NCBI GenBank assembly: GCA_963930655.1
Contig: OZ005606.1
Span: forward strand, 23,786,001 to 23,850,000
Length of the DNA stretch: 64,000 nucleotides
Reading direction: 5' to 3'
DNA from: Myrica gale
Lineage: Eukaryota > Streptophyta > Magnoliopsida > Fagales > Myricaceae
The notes under the pieces were generated by a model, which ran no database searches, was not told the origin of the DNA, and saw only the letters and a list, made by a program, of their open reading frames with translations. The position numbers were made by a program, and so were the translations under genes. Below, in pieces: positions 25,503-35,799 of the stretch (the first letter of the stretch is position 1; each line of letters starts with the position of its first letter).

Positions 25503-25922
25503 ACCACCGCTACTTGCTAGTTGCTTGCTTGCCGATCCTACGAATTGGGAAGGGAAAAAAACAGTATTATATTTTTCGTAAAAAGTAAAATGTCCCCTTT
25601 TTTATATACCTAGATTATAAACATTACACACTATTACCCTCGTAAATAGACTAAAAATATTTTTTAAATAAAAAATAAATAAATAAACATCATATTATAT
25701 ATATATGATTCAAAATCAATTTACATCTTAGAGTTCGAATTTGTCTGATTAATCTCATAAGTTGTAAAAAATTCAAACTTAATCGAGTTTAATTCAGCTG
25801 TTAAATCAAATAGAAAATTATGTGTATTGGTTTAAATATTCTTCTAAAATAAATAGAAAAATGAATTTCTTTATCTTTATCTTTTAAAAATTAATTTTTA
25901 TTTGAATATCACATTTTTTTAA
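25503..25922. other. AT-rich spacer between two transposons
   Basis: This follows the hAT MITE and precedes the MULE. It is mostly A/T with short TATA repeats near 25690. No gene or defined element recognised. Confidence 0.5.
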
Positions 25923-26229
25923 TAATTTAAAGAGAAATTAACAATTTGGTCTCTAGGTTTATATCACGCTGACAATTTAGTCACTAGGTTTCATTTTTTA
26001 CTTTATGGTCACTGAGTTCATACTCGTATGACAATTGGATCCTTCCGTACATGTTCAGTCAATCCATTTAATGGAATGTCATGTCACGTCATCATTTTGC
26101 TCAGTCGCCCACTAATATGATTCAACAATTAGGTCACCTTAAACAATCAAAACTCACCGTTTCATTGCTATATACCATTTTGCCCAAAAAAACAAAACGG
26201 TAGACCGTATATCAAATGGTCATTAAACG

Positions 26230-26785
26230 GAGCTGCTTTCGATGAACCCTAACATTTAAGGACATGTTTCAATGAACCGACCAAGTAGTCGATAAGCAGA
26301 GAAATCATGGAGAGACGAATAGAGTCTGAGGTTATTCTTCTTGTTGTATATAAGCAACCCAAAATCGTTACCAGATTGCAGCTGAGGCGACGTTTCGATA
26401 GAGACATAGGGAACAGTAGAAGCGGGGGAAGAAGAAGACTGTGAGGCCGAAAAACGGCTTGATGCAGCGGAAATAACATCAGCAATTTACCAAACACCAT
26501 TTTTCCCAATAATTTATACCGAAGTGGTGAATTGGCGTTAACGGAAAACTTCTTTTGCCTCATAATTATGGTCGCGACCCATGAAGTAGCAGCACAAGTT
26601 CAAAGGAGGAAATGGTAAAGCCCCAAGCATTTCCTTGACTCAATCAGATTATACAGCCGATCACCGGCGGAATTACTCACCTGACAAATTCACAGAGGCA
26701 GAGAAAATGAAGAGAAAGTAGGGAAGAAGTTAGGTGGGGTTGGGTTTACCTGTAGCGTTTTTCTTCTCTCTCTCCGCTTGAAGTC
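26230..26785 (-). pseudogene. Exon-like segment inside the MULE, possibly captured
   Basis: Read on the minus strand from 26785, there is a purine-rich leader-like stretch ending in CTACAG|GTAAAC, a good splice donor. It is followed by a ~315-bp open stretch (26249-26563) that encodes a basic/Ser-rich peptide and includes another donor-like AATCTG|GTAACG. This looks like the 5' exons of an ordinary host gene rather than transposase, so the element may be a Pack-MULE. I do not recognise the source gene. Confidence 0.35.
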
Positions 26786-27369
26786 GTACTGATTAGGGTT
26801 GTTCAACCCCAGTGTAGGTGCCGGTTTTGGCCAAAACCGGAACCTACACCGGATATGCCGGTTTTTTAAAAAATGTCACCTACACATATACCGTTAAGGG
26901 CAAAAACCGGCCCGTAGCGATGACAGTTTTAGCTGTGATGGTTTCCTGTAATCCTACATTCATATTGAGCAATTTTTTTAACATATTACGCACATAGAAA
27001 ATATAAACTTTACACTAATCCAATACAATACAATCCAATTCAATCCATTCATGGTTCATTAACAGCTCTATCCAAAGGCTTTTGATTCTATCTCTATTTC
27101 ATTCCTCATTCGATATAAGAATTACAAGGCACAACTAAAAGATGGAAGCATTGGTTCTCCTATAAGATGAAAGCAGGAACCACGGGTACTTTTAGTTTTT
27201 CAATCAATTTTACTCGACTATTAAGACAACAATTACTACTACAAGATTTACCAACAGACAACAATTACTACACATAATAGATGGAAAGAGACGTCATGCA
27301 AATTTTATTTAGCAAACTAAGAGGGAATATATCATGATGCTATCACATTTCATTCATAGAATACACTCA

Positions 27370-27472
27370 CAGAGCTCCAGCATTGATGAATCCATGATAG
27401 TGGGATTGGCGGCTGCATTAAGATAAACAGAAGACCCATTGTCACCACCAGAACTAAGTATCTCTTAGCAGG
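27370..27472 (-). pseudogene. Captured exon of a membrane protein (NEF1-like?)
   Basis: On the minus strand a TTGCAG acceptor is followed by an open segment beginning PAKRYLVLVVTMGLLFILMQ, then PPIPLSW. This is a hydrophobic membrane segment with good coding character. From memory it resembles part of the large plant membrane protein NEF1 (no exine formation 1), but I cannot verify this. It stops being recognisable after about 35 codons. It lies within the hAT element and is probably a transduplicated fragment. Confidence 0.4.
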
Positions 27473-28170
27473 CTGCAAGGCAGGAGGAAAAGAACTAGGT
27501 TATCCTCAGTATTATTACCACTACAATTATTATTATTTCATGGTGAAAGAGGGGGGAGGGAAGAATTGGCAAGTTCACTCTTGACTGTTAACTATCACAC
27601 TATAATACACCACTGCACAAGATGATACAATAAAAGTTTTTTTTTTAAATAGAATCACCAAACAAGTCTAAGAATAAGACAACATAAACAAGAGAGCAGT
27701 CTGGACATTAGCATGCAACCAGATTGATGCATTTAATAGGACTAGTCCAGGGAGATTTGGTAATAAATGCAGTGATCCCCAAGAGAATGGTTATAATTTA
27801 TCCATATATTACTTGCTTTCACATTAGCAATTCTACCAGTGGACATAATACCTTTCTCTGATAAGCAAAACAGTTCACTAAAAAAAGTACTATCGGTGGT
27901 GAAAGCCAAGTCTGCAGAACATGAGTCTTTACCCTTTTTAACAAAAAGTGTTTAAAACACCTTTAGACAGAAAAATGACGTGAAAGATCTAACACAAATC
28001 CTATATGAAGAATAATGGCACATTGTTCACCAGAACCAGATTTAGATGGTTTTGACTAGAAGGAAAAGATAGGAAATAAAAGTCATCAGAAACACGATAA
28101 GATATGCTGGGCAGCACAGTTATCATGAGAAGAAATGTGCAGGAAATATATCTCAATTGGAATTACAAAC

Positions 28171-28413
28171 CATTTAGCAACAATAAGAGGGGACTTCTTC
28201 GGAAGCAAATCATCCAGCACTGGTTCAAGTTCTGGATACTGCATATCGAGTAGAGATTATGAATAAATATCCAAGGAGTTTTTGAAATCTTTTCTTCAAA
28301 TTCGAGAATAAAAAAATTCACTGTAAATGTCACCTCCTCTGCAATACTTTGTTTAATTTTGCGTTGAACAGATGCCTTGACTTGATTTTGTGCAGACTTC
28401 TTCAGAGGAAAAC
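28171..28413 (-). pseudogene. Two captured exons of MCTS1 (translation reinitiation factor), frameshifted
   Basis: Exon-like blocks at 28334-28413 and 28171-28238 (minus strand) encode AQNQVKASVQRKIKQSIAEE and YPELEPVLDDLLPKKSPLIV. These are the N-terminal part of MCTS1/MCT-1, the PUA-domain partner of DENR in translation reinitiation. Splice sites are preserved (acceptors CTAG and GCAG, donors GTGACA and GTTTGT). The first block is 2 bp shorter than the phase requires, so FSSEEV falls in a different frame from AQNQ. The MFKK start exon and all exons encoding the PUA domain are absent. It is a non-functional fragment inside the hAT element. Confidence 0.8.
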
Positions 28414-28477
28414 CTAGAACACAACAAAACATGCACGACTCATGGTAAAAATGTTGCATTCACCAAAAAAGGTATAA

Positions 28478-28789
28478 TCAAAAGTACAGAGAAATACAAA
28501 ACGCATATAAAAATTCTAATAATGCGTAGTACAAAACCATAGTCATAGTGCCATCAAAATAAAGAACACCAAAAACCATAACGACAAAAGTAAATAGTAC
28601 ACTCAAAAGCCCTAATCCATTCCCTTTAATGACTGTGCCCATTTTTTTGCTTAACATATCACGCAATATCAGAACACAGCACATCCCAATCACCACCACT
28701 CCATATGCAGATACATCAAGAAATCCTGGAAAGAGCCTACAAAAAGGTGATCCCTGCAGTCCCCAAATCCATGACCACCCAAACAACAC
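28478..28789 (-). other. Hydrophobic 103-codon ORF inside the hAT element
   Basis: An open frame beginning MLFGWSWIWGLQGSPF reads through several hydrophobic segments (VVVIGMCCVLIL, LLSVLFTFVVMVFGVLYF). It lies between the leader-like exon and the MCTS1 exons. It could be intronic sequence with a chance ORF or another captured piece; I do not recognise it. AT-rich sequence easily yields such ORFs. Confidence 0.25.
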
Positions 28790-28991
28790 GCAATCTGTCC
28801 CCCCACCTAATGTGTGGTACTTAATTATCTAAGCATGACTACAACCTTCACCTACTAACCCACAACCTACTCAAACCAGTCAAGGAAAAAAAAATACCCA
28901 AACCCACATACAAAGGAAACCAGATCTATACACAAACACACATACCCAAATTCAACAGCTAAAAGGAAAAAAAATAGAACACAAAGCTAAC

Positions 28992-29215
28992 CTGAGCCAC
29001 TGAAACTGTGCGCCGGACGGCAGGAGAGGGAGGGGAGGGCCGAAAGGGAAAGAGGGAGACGGGACTGGGGAGCTGCTGCCGGCTGCGTTAGGGGGCACTG
29101 GGCACTCGGTCGGCAGTGGGCAGGGGCTTAGGGCTAGGATTTGGGAATGGGATTCGGGAACCGTGGAACGCAGTGGGCACTAGGCACTTCGAATCCTCTT
29201 CCTTCACTTAAAACG
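28992..29215 (-). pseudogene. GC-rich leader-type exon captured in the hAT element
   Basis: The composition jumps to GC-rich over ~220 bp. On the minus strand the segment lacks an ATG and ends in TGGCTCAG|GTTAGC, a good donor. This looks like a 5' UTR exon and promoter-proximal region of a host gene, probably the MCTS1 source, whose exons lie downstream on the same strand. Confidence 0.45.
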
Positions 29216-29409
29216 CGCTTTTCACCTTTTTATTTTATAAATAAACCAAGTTTCCCGGGGTCCGGGTAACCCGAGAACCGGGATTACCCCCGGGATTTCA
29301 AAAAAAATGCAAACCGGCACCGGCACCAGTGGGTGCCGGTGCCACCGGATTTTCCCGGTGGTACTGAACACCCCTAGTATTGATTACCTTCTATTTCTCC
29401 TTTCTGCTT

Positions 29410-29640
29410 TTTTTTTTGCAAAATTAGTCCATGTAATATAAGCCAAAATCCAATTAGTCTTCGTAATAAGAAAAATATAAAATTAATTTTTCTGATTTTA
29501 GAAAGGGATAAAATCAGTTCCTCATGAGAGGACCAAGGACAAACGAAAGTGAACTCACAGAGACTAATTTTATGTTTTTGTTATCACAAGGACTAATTCG
29601 ATTTTAGCTTATATCACAGACTTATTTTGCATTCATCCTT
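29410..29640. mobile_element. Small MULE-type MITE (copy 1 of a three-member family)
   Basis: The ends GCAAAATTAGTCC… and …GACTTATTTTGCATTCATCC are inverted. The interior matches the copies at 30120-30319 and 46140-46371 (AAAATTAATTTT, GACTAATTTTAT, TTATCAC-AGGACTAAT). Target duplication not clear. It lies inside the right half of the MULE. Confidence 0.55.
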
Positions 29641-30119
29641 TTTTTCTCTCTTTCTTTTCCCTATTTGATCAGATTAACGGTATGCCATTTTGTTCTTTGG
29701 GCAAAATCGTATAGAATAGTGAAACGATGAGTTTTGATTATTTCAGATCACATGGTTGCTTAATCGCATTAGTGGACGCTGACTGAGCAAAACGATAACA
29801 TGACATTCCGTTAAATGGATTGACGAAACATGGACGGAATACCCAATCGTCACACGAATATGGACTCCGTGACTATAAAGTAAAAAAATTAGTGACGAAA
29901 TCGTCAGCATAATATAAACCTAGTGACCAAACCGCTAATTTTTCTAATTTTAATAATTTTATTTCATAGTGATATTTCTATCAATTTTTTTAGTATGAGA
30001 CGTACGTAGACGAATGTGATAATATACAATTTTTGCAGGGGCATTTTGGAAACGAAACAAAATACACATAAAGGCATTATTCAAAGGATTCTGAACTTAT
30101 GTTTAATTCTTTAGGATAA

Positions 30120-30319
30120 ATGTAAAATTAGTCTCTGTAATATACTCGAAAATTAAATTAATTATTATGATAATAAAAACATAAAATTAATCTTTAATAA
30201 AGAGATTAACATAAAATAAAAGTAAAATCATAGAGATTAATTTGATATTTTTATTATCATAAATACTAATTCAATTTTCTCATATATCACCGGACTGATT
30301 TTACATTTATACTGATTCT
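30120..30319. mobile_element. Small MULE-type MITE (copy 2)
   Basis: The ends GGATAAATGTAAAATTAGTC and …GATTTTACATTTAT are inverted repeats. Flanks TAATTCTTT and TGATTCTTT (8 of 9 identical) fit a 9-bp duplication. It lies ~180 bp upstream of the gene starting at 30504, so it may border that promoter. Confidence 0.6.
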
Positions 30320-30372
30320 TTTTAACCCATACGAGTCATTCTATAAGTCAATGATTAGAAGAAAAAGGTGCT

Positions 30373-30393
30373 TATATATATATAAAAAAAAAA
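30373..30393 (+). promoter_or_regulatory. TATA-rich stretch upstream of the 270-aa gene
   Basis: TATATATATATAAAAAAA lies ~115-130 bp before the ATG at 30504. This is a plausible core promoter, but simple AT repeats are common here. Confidence 0.3.
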
Positions 30394-30503
30394 GAGATCA
30401 GAAGAAAAAGGTTTCAGATTTCGGATAATCCTTCGAACAAACTCCTCTTCGATTTCCCCTCTTCCCGAATTGAAACCCAAAGGTCCAAAGTTTACCGGAA
30501 GCC

Positions 30504-33324
30504 ATGGGAGGCCGCGGCGCTGTAGAGGTGGCCAAGACAGTTCTGGAGGTCGCTGACGTGGCCTGGACCGCCATGGAATGCCGCCACCACCACCAGAGGC
30601 ACGAGCACGAAGGCACAGCTACCGAGAGCAAGACCGTGTGCACGTCTTCGGACGAGGAGTTGGAGTCCCTGCGATCCGAGAATCGGCGTCTCAGGAACTT
30701 GCTCGAGGACAATTTGAAGCTCCTTCAGGACCTCTCCGAATCCCCTTGTTCGTTGAACGATTGCCCTCCCGATGTACGTCTTTACCATTAGTTTTTCTTC
30801 CATTTGGAGCTGGTTTTTTTTTTGGGAAATAAATTTTGATGAATGAATTTATGCCTAATTTGAGGAAACTTGTGCAATCTTATCGTTTCCTGTTGAATTT
30901 TGTGGAATTCCTTGTGAGGGTTCTCGTAAAACAAAACTAAAAGTATTAAATTGCTTAAAAAATCTGATTCCATGATCATTTTTACGCTTATGCTATGCTT
31001 TCCCGTGGTTATCCAAGATCTTATAGCGTAGCACCTTAACTCTATCAGGTTTATCATTTCGAAAGAGATCATTATGTTGGACAGTAAACGACGTTGGTCT
31101 TTTCTGATACACATAATGTCATTTTGATGTGCGGTATTAGTTTTCAATTGCAGTTGTATGCTTGGCTCATTGCAACCGTGGATTCTGAACGCTTCTTGAC
31201 TCGGCTCAAATCCCTCCAGCAGGCATCTGTCAATAGTAATGAGTTTCCTTTCAAGGAGGCCACAGGTTTGATCCTTGTGTATATAAAACGCAGCATTTTT
31301 TTTTGCCTCTTAATTTCGTAGATTTGATCTTTTTCTAATATTTTCTGTTTGGTTCTTTGATCAGATGATGATGTGCACTCAGCTGAAATTCTAATTCAAG
31401 TTGACAGTGAAGAACCCAGCTGGTGGGTCTGGGTCACAGATGAAATGGTGGCCGGCAAGGTTGAGGAATGGAGCGGCATTGATAATGAACATTATGTAGT
31501 TGTCAGTGAGGAGCATGTGGTTGATGGGGTGGCCAATTTTATGGCTAGATGCATTATGTCAAACCCTAAAGCTCAGGTACATGGCCACTGAATCCTTTTT
31601 TTTGTTGGGTAAATGGTAAGTGTACTGAATCTTGTTTCTTACTGAAGTATATCATGGGTTGTGTCTAACATAAGTCACTTCCTTGCAAATGCAGGATTTG
31701 ACTCCAGAACAGCTGCAGAAAAGTAAGTTTTCAGTCCAATCTTTGAAAAATGCTCTTCCCTAAAATTTCTTAACCCAAATCCTTATAACGGTTGTATAAG
31801 TTCCTATAATTTAATCTGTTTATAATTTCTTATAGCTAATGGGTCACTGATTATATGTAATGGTTTATGAAATTTATCCTATAATTTTGCTAGATAAGCA
31901 CACAAACTCACAATCCATAGGAATAAGCTTTTTTCAAATCTTAGGCACGGACAAGTTAAAGTTCCGGTCAAAGTACAATTTTGGATTATCTTTCAATACT
32001 CGAGAGCAAAACTGTCAGTCAATAATTCAAGGTTGGAAGAATCATGCACCGTCCAAAGACCAAATCAAACAATGAACTTCTTTCTTTCCCTATTGGAGTC
32101 ATGTTTCTAATTGAATACCCTGGAAACTAGATACTTATTTCCTAGTCCGATGCGTGCTGATAAAACTTTAGTTTATGTTTAAAATTTGGCATCCTTTTTA
32201 TTGATATAACAGCCACCAATTTGGCTCTGACTTCTCCCAGTCAGATGTAGCCTTCTGAGCTGGGAGAGGTTGTCTATGTTACTCATCTATGGCACTATAA
32301 ACTTGCAGCTGTTGCAAAAGCATTGGGTGGTATCGGCAAACTGGAGAAGATTTTAGGTATTTGGCATGCTGGGAAGCTTTTTTATGCCCTGTCCACCTGG
32401 GGACTTGCTCTGGCAGGGTGAGTTCTAAAAATTTTCTATATTGTTAGGAGGCTACTGAGAATGTGAGCCTTGATTTTTTGCTGCTTTCCAGGTCATGAAT
32501 ATGCAAGATATGCACATATATGTTACCATGTTGCATCTTTGCATTAGTTGCAAAATTTAATTTTTGCCCAAAAGACGATGGCTATGCATAATTTTTGCAT
32601 CAAATTAAAATGTTGTTGGCAATATGGGAAGCTAGAAAACATTGGGGTATGCTCTTCCCTTACCTCTTCCCTAACACCTACCCTTCTTGAACCTCCTATT
32701 TGCCCCTAGGTGCATGCGAGCAGTTATTACCACTTGATCTTTTCATAATTGTAGAATCCGTCGCTTATCAAAAAACAATTGTAGAATCCGTCAATCAATT
32801 CTGTGACAGATAACTACTCATCTGTCCTCCAATAGTCGCATTACCATGTATAGAAAATCGTTGCACGATTTCTGACATATTTACGTCCCATATTTTAAGA
32901 TTGGAGGAACAAATGCAATAGATTTGGCAGGGACCAATAAATTACCCTCACGTTGCTCTAACGTACAATAGTACTGGAGCGTACTGATTTGAATTAGCTG
33001 GCTGTTCAATTATCTTGTGCTGTTTGCATGCCTGTTAGCACTGGGAGTTCAGAAACTTCCATATTCTGAATGCCAATAAGCAGTGGCTTTGAGGCAGGTG
33101 GAATGCTTAATAGGATCTAAGGTTAAATGTCAATATTTGTAGCGCTGCGTATGCAACAGGTTTCAGGATTTTTACATGCCAAACCTTTGAAGGGGTTTTT
33201 ATCTGGTCCTATAGAAACCTTGACGCTGGTTTCACATTGCAGGTTGTATCAGACTCGTGGTGCATTGAAATTTGCCGCAATGGGTGTTCACACTACCAGC
33301 AAAGTCATTCTCAGAGCTCTCTAA
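30504..33324 (+). CDS. Conserved plant protein of unknown function, 270 aa
   Basis: Six in-phase GT-AG exons: 30504-30773, 31154-31265, 31365-31576, 31695-31722, 32309-32417, 33243-33324. The N-terminal third is polar, and residues ~50-76 (EELESLRSENRRLRNLLEDN) look like a short coiled coil. The middle contains SWWVWVTDEMVAGKVEEWSG and YVVVSEEHVVDGVANFM. Near the C-terminus a hydrophobic stretch (LFYALSTWGLALAGLYQ) could be a membrane or packing helix. I recognise it as a plant-conserved family from its position next to the HIRIP3-like gene (At1g44770 order). That gene carries a vague elongation-factor label in Arabidopsis, from memory, which I would not trust. No catalytic motif seen. Appears intact. 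Confidence 0.8.
32747..32792. mobile_element. Ultra-short LINE insertion (14 bp) with 16-bp duplication
   Basis: AATTGTAGAATCCGTC occurs at 32747-32762 and 32777-32792. Between the copies is GCTTATCAAAAAAC, matching the 3' end of the L1-type element at 15148 read on its own strand. It lies in intron 5 of the 270-aa gene. Confidence 0.65.
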
Positions 33325-34332
33325 AGATGGCTACTCTCTTGCTGGGAACTTAATTGGGTATCTTGTCTCTGTACAGACCAAGAAAACTTTATGATCCATG
33401 TACATTCTTGTAAATAACGATGGCTTCAAAAGCTGTGGTACTCCCTCAATGACTGATTGTATTTATTGATTTTCTGTCATGGAATGGACGCCTTCAGAAG
33501 GCATATTCTTATGTATGCATAGATTGATGCTTTTTACATCCCCTCTGAGCCAAGAGAGCTTGTCCTCCTTCATCTGCATGATGAAGGAATAAATTTATTT
33601 TCTACTAGAAAATCGATTAATAGATTGAGTGCCAAAAAAAAAAGAACAAAGAAAAAGAAAATTGATTACATAATGCAAATCTCTAGCTCTTCCAAAATTA
33701 GGAAACATTTTGAAATGTCTATTTCATGGATTCAATCATAATTCGGAACGTTTCATCCAGCAGATTTTTGCTCCAGTCTCGCAAATCGACGTTGCAGAGC
33801 TTCTTGTAAGAAATAGTTAACAAACCACTGATGAGGCAAAGCAAAAGTTCCCATTCCACAATCTCCATAAAGATGCAGAAATGTGATTTCTTCTTGAAAA
33901 CATTCACACAGAAGCAAAACGCTTTTGCAAATATTAAAATAAAGCAAACGGGCCAAAATTATCAAGCACTTCATCACATAACTGCTCTCATTTACACCGT
34001 TTCTCACAAGCAACATCGTCATCGCTTCCATCTAAGACAACAACTTTTGTGGTATCCTCTACTCCAAAGTTATAGGGCTCAAAATTGGTGATGTACACCT
34101 AAATCTTTGCCGCAGCTTACATACTTTCCGGTTCCCAATGGGTTCCAAGACAAGAAGAATGATAATACCTACTGCTGTAACAGGTACCTCATTTCAATGA
34201 CACATATTGCTTATATAAAAAAGAAAAAATATGCAATCATATTATACTGTAGAGGCCTTGAAGAGCATCTAAGATTACTCATGAATTGCCTAAAAGAAAT
34301 CATTAAAAATACTCAGTCCCAGAAGAGTAAGT
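33325..34332. other. Convergent 3' flanks of the 270-aa gene and TFB4
   Basis: About 1 kb between two facing stop codons, expected to hold both 3' UTRs. No coding sequence or defined repeat recognised, apart from A-rich runs near 33633-33660. Confidence 0.5.
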
Positions 34333-35753
34333 TTATCTTTCTGGATTTTTCCTCTTAAGATTGGATGCTGCGGCAACATCTGAATGGGCCTGACCAAAGA
34401 CGGACCTGCATGATACCCAAGCAAAAACTAAAATGAAGAGAGGTAAATTAGTGATAGAAATAAAGGTGTCTGAAGTGCAGTGCAAGTTTTATTTTTGTTT
34501 CCTTATGATTAGTACAAGAGTAACATTATCCATATGGAGTACCTTTCTTGTGATACCAATTATCAAGAGCAGCAATGTTCAGTACACTCTCAATCAAGAA
34601 GTAAACCTAACGTGGTAGTTTCCCATCATAGGGCTTTCTTGGCCAAGTGCATGCCATGAAGCCAACCACTGGTCCATTTCAACTAATCTGGTTGTAAAGC
34701 ATATCTTCCCTGCGATAAAGCTACAGTGTTCTTCCCATTGATGTTGATGCAACCTATATGACTTTCGGTGGGTTTGTTTTGTAAAATTTTAGGTATTGGG
34801 TTTAATAAAAAAGTGAAGAGAGATAATTTTTTATATTTTTGTAGTGAAAAGTAATGATTTGATGGGGGGAGAGAGATTATATTGTAATATTTTATTGTGT
34901 TAAAATTTTAGAGGGTGTAAAATTTTACACCACAAACGCAGCCTTTGTCTTGCAGCACGACAACACCCTTACTTCATCTTGCTTGCCACAGAGCCTAACT
35001 TTGGGTTATTGACAATTTCTCCTGTACCCATTTCAACCTCCATAAAAATTTAAAGCCTATCCTCTCTGGAGAACAGAAAATTTCTTACTCCCTCAAACCC
35101 CCTTACTCCTAGTAAACCCTGATCTGATCATTTAGAACCCTTTTGTCAAGCTTTAAACAGAAAGAACGCTGATAGCATATCACCATCGTCTTAAGGCTAT
35201 CCCTATATCCCATTTAATTAAACCCTCAAAATGCACAAAAGCAGAAAAGTTACATTATTTCCTAGGTGATTTTGAATTTGCAGCCATTTACTACAAATAC
35301 GTATTAGCCTGACTTGAAGAATCATACAAAATAAAACAGTTGGAAGCAGCGTGTCATAAAAGAACATAACATAACTTCGAAACAACATATCCACTCACCC
35401 ACAGGTTGAACATTTCTTGTGATGCTTACAAAATATGGACAAGCATACAGAACATATGTAGCCCATGTCAATCGTCTTCTTATGGCAAAAGCACCTGAAA
35501 GTTCCATAGTTTCAATAAAGTGATTTCGACTCAAATGTGTGCTTATGCATGCATACATGTATGTCAGCATGACACATGAAAAAACAACCAAAGGAACTCA
35601 CATTACATAGGAGGACATTCCCTTTTTTTTTCCTTGCACATCTTCTGCTACTTAAAGTAGAGTAAATTTTGGTTCTTCCAGTACAATTTGGCAATCATAT
35701 AACAATTTACGGATGGAAGAAAACAATAATCCAAGTAAACAATGCACAGTAGG

Positions 35754-35799
<46 letters not shown>

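Larger units (their letters stand above)
26794..29376. mobile_element. Gene-capturing hAT element (Pack-hAT), 2.58 kb
   Basis: The left end TAGGGTTGTTCA and the right end (reading inward TAGGGGTGTTCA) are 12-bp inverted repeats with one mismatch. Flanking 8-bp duplications are GTACTGAT (26786-26793) and GTATTGAT (29377-29384), 7 of 8 identical. Subterminal CCGGTGCC/GGCACCGG repeats are as in the other hAT-type elements here. There is no transposase. Inside, on the minus strand, are pieces of unrelated host genes: a GC-rich leader exon, two MCTS1 exons and a hydrophobic exon (separate entries). It sits inside the larger MULE. Confidence 0.8.
25932..29944. mobile_element. MULE-type element with ~265-bp terminal inverted repeats
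   Basis: The left arm (about 25932-26200) and right arm (about 29680-29944) are long imperfect inverted copies. Shared landmarks are ACTAGGTTTATAT, TCAATCCATTTAA, GGAATGTCATGT and ATCAAAACTCA. Flanks TAATTTAAA (25923-25931) and TAATTTTAA (29945-29953) form a 9-bp duplication with one mismatch, typical of Mutator-like elements. It contains the hAT element at 26794-29376 and a further MITE, so it is a nest. Internal sequence at 26220-26785 has exon-like features (separate entry). No transposase seen. Confidence 0.75.
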
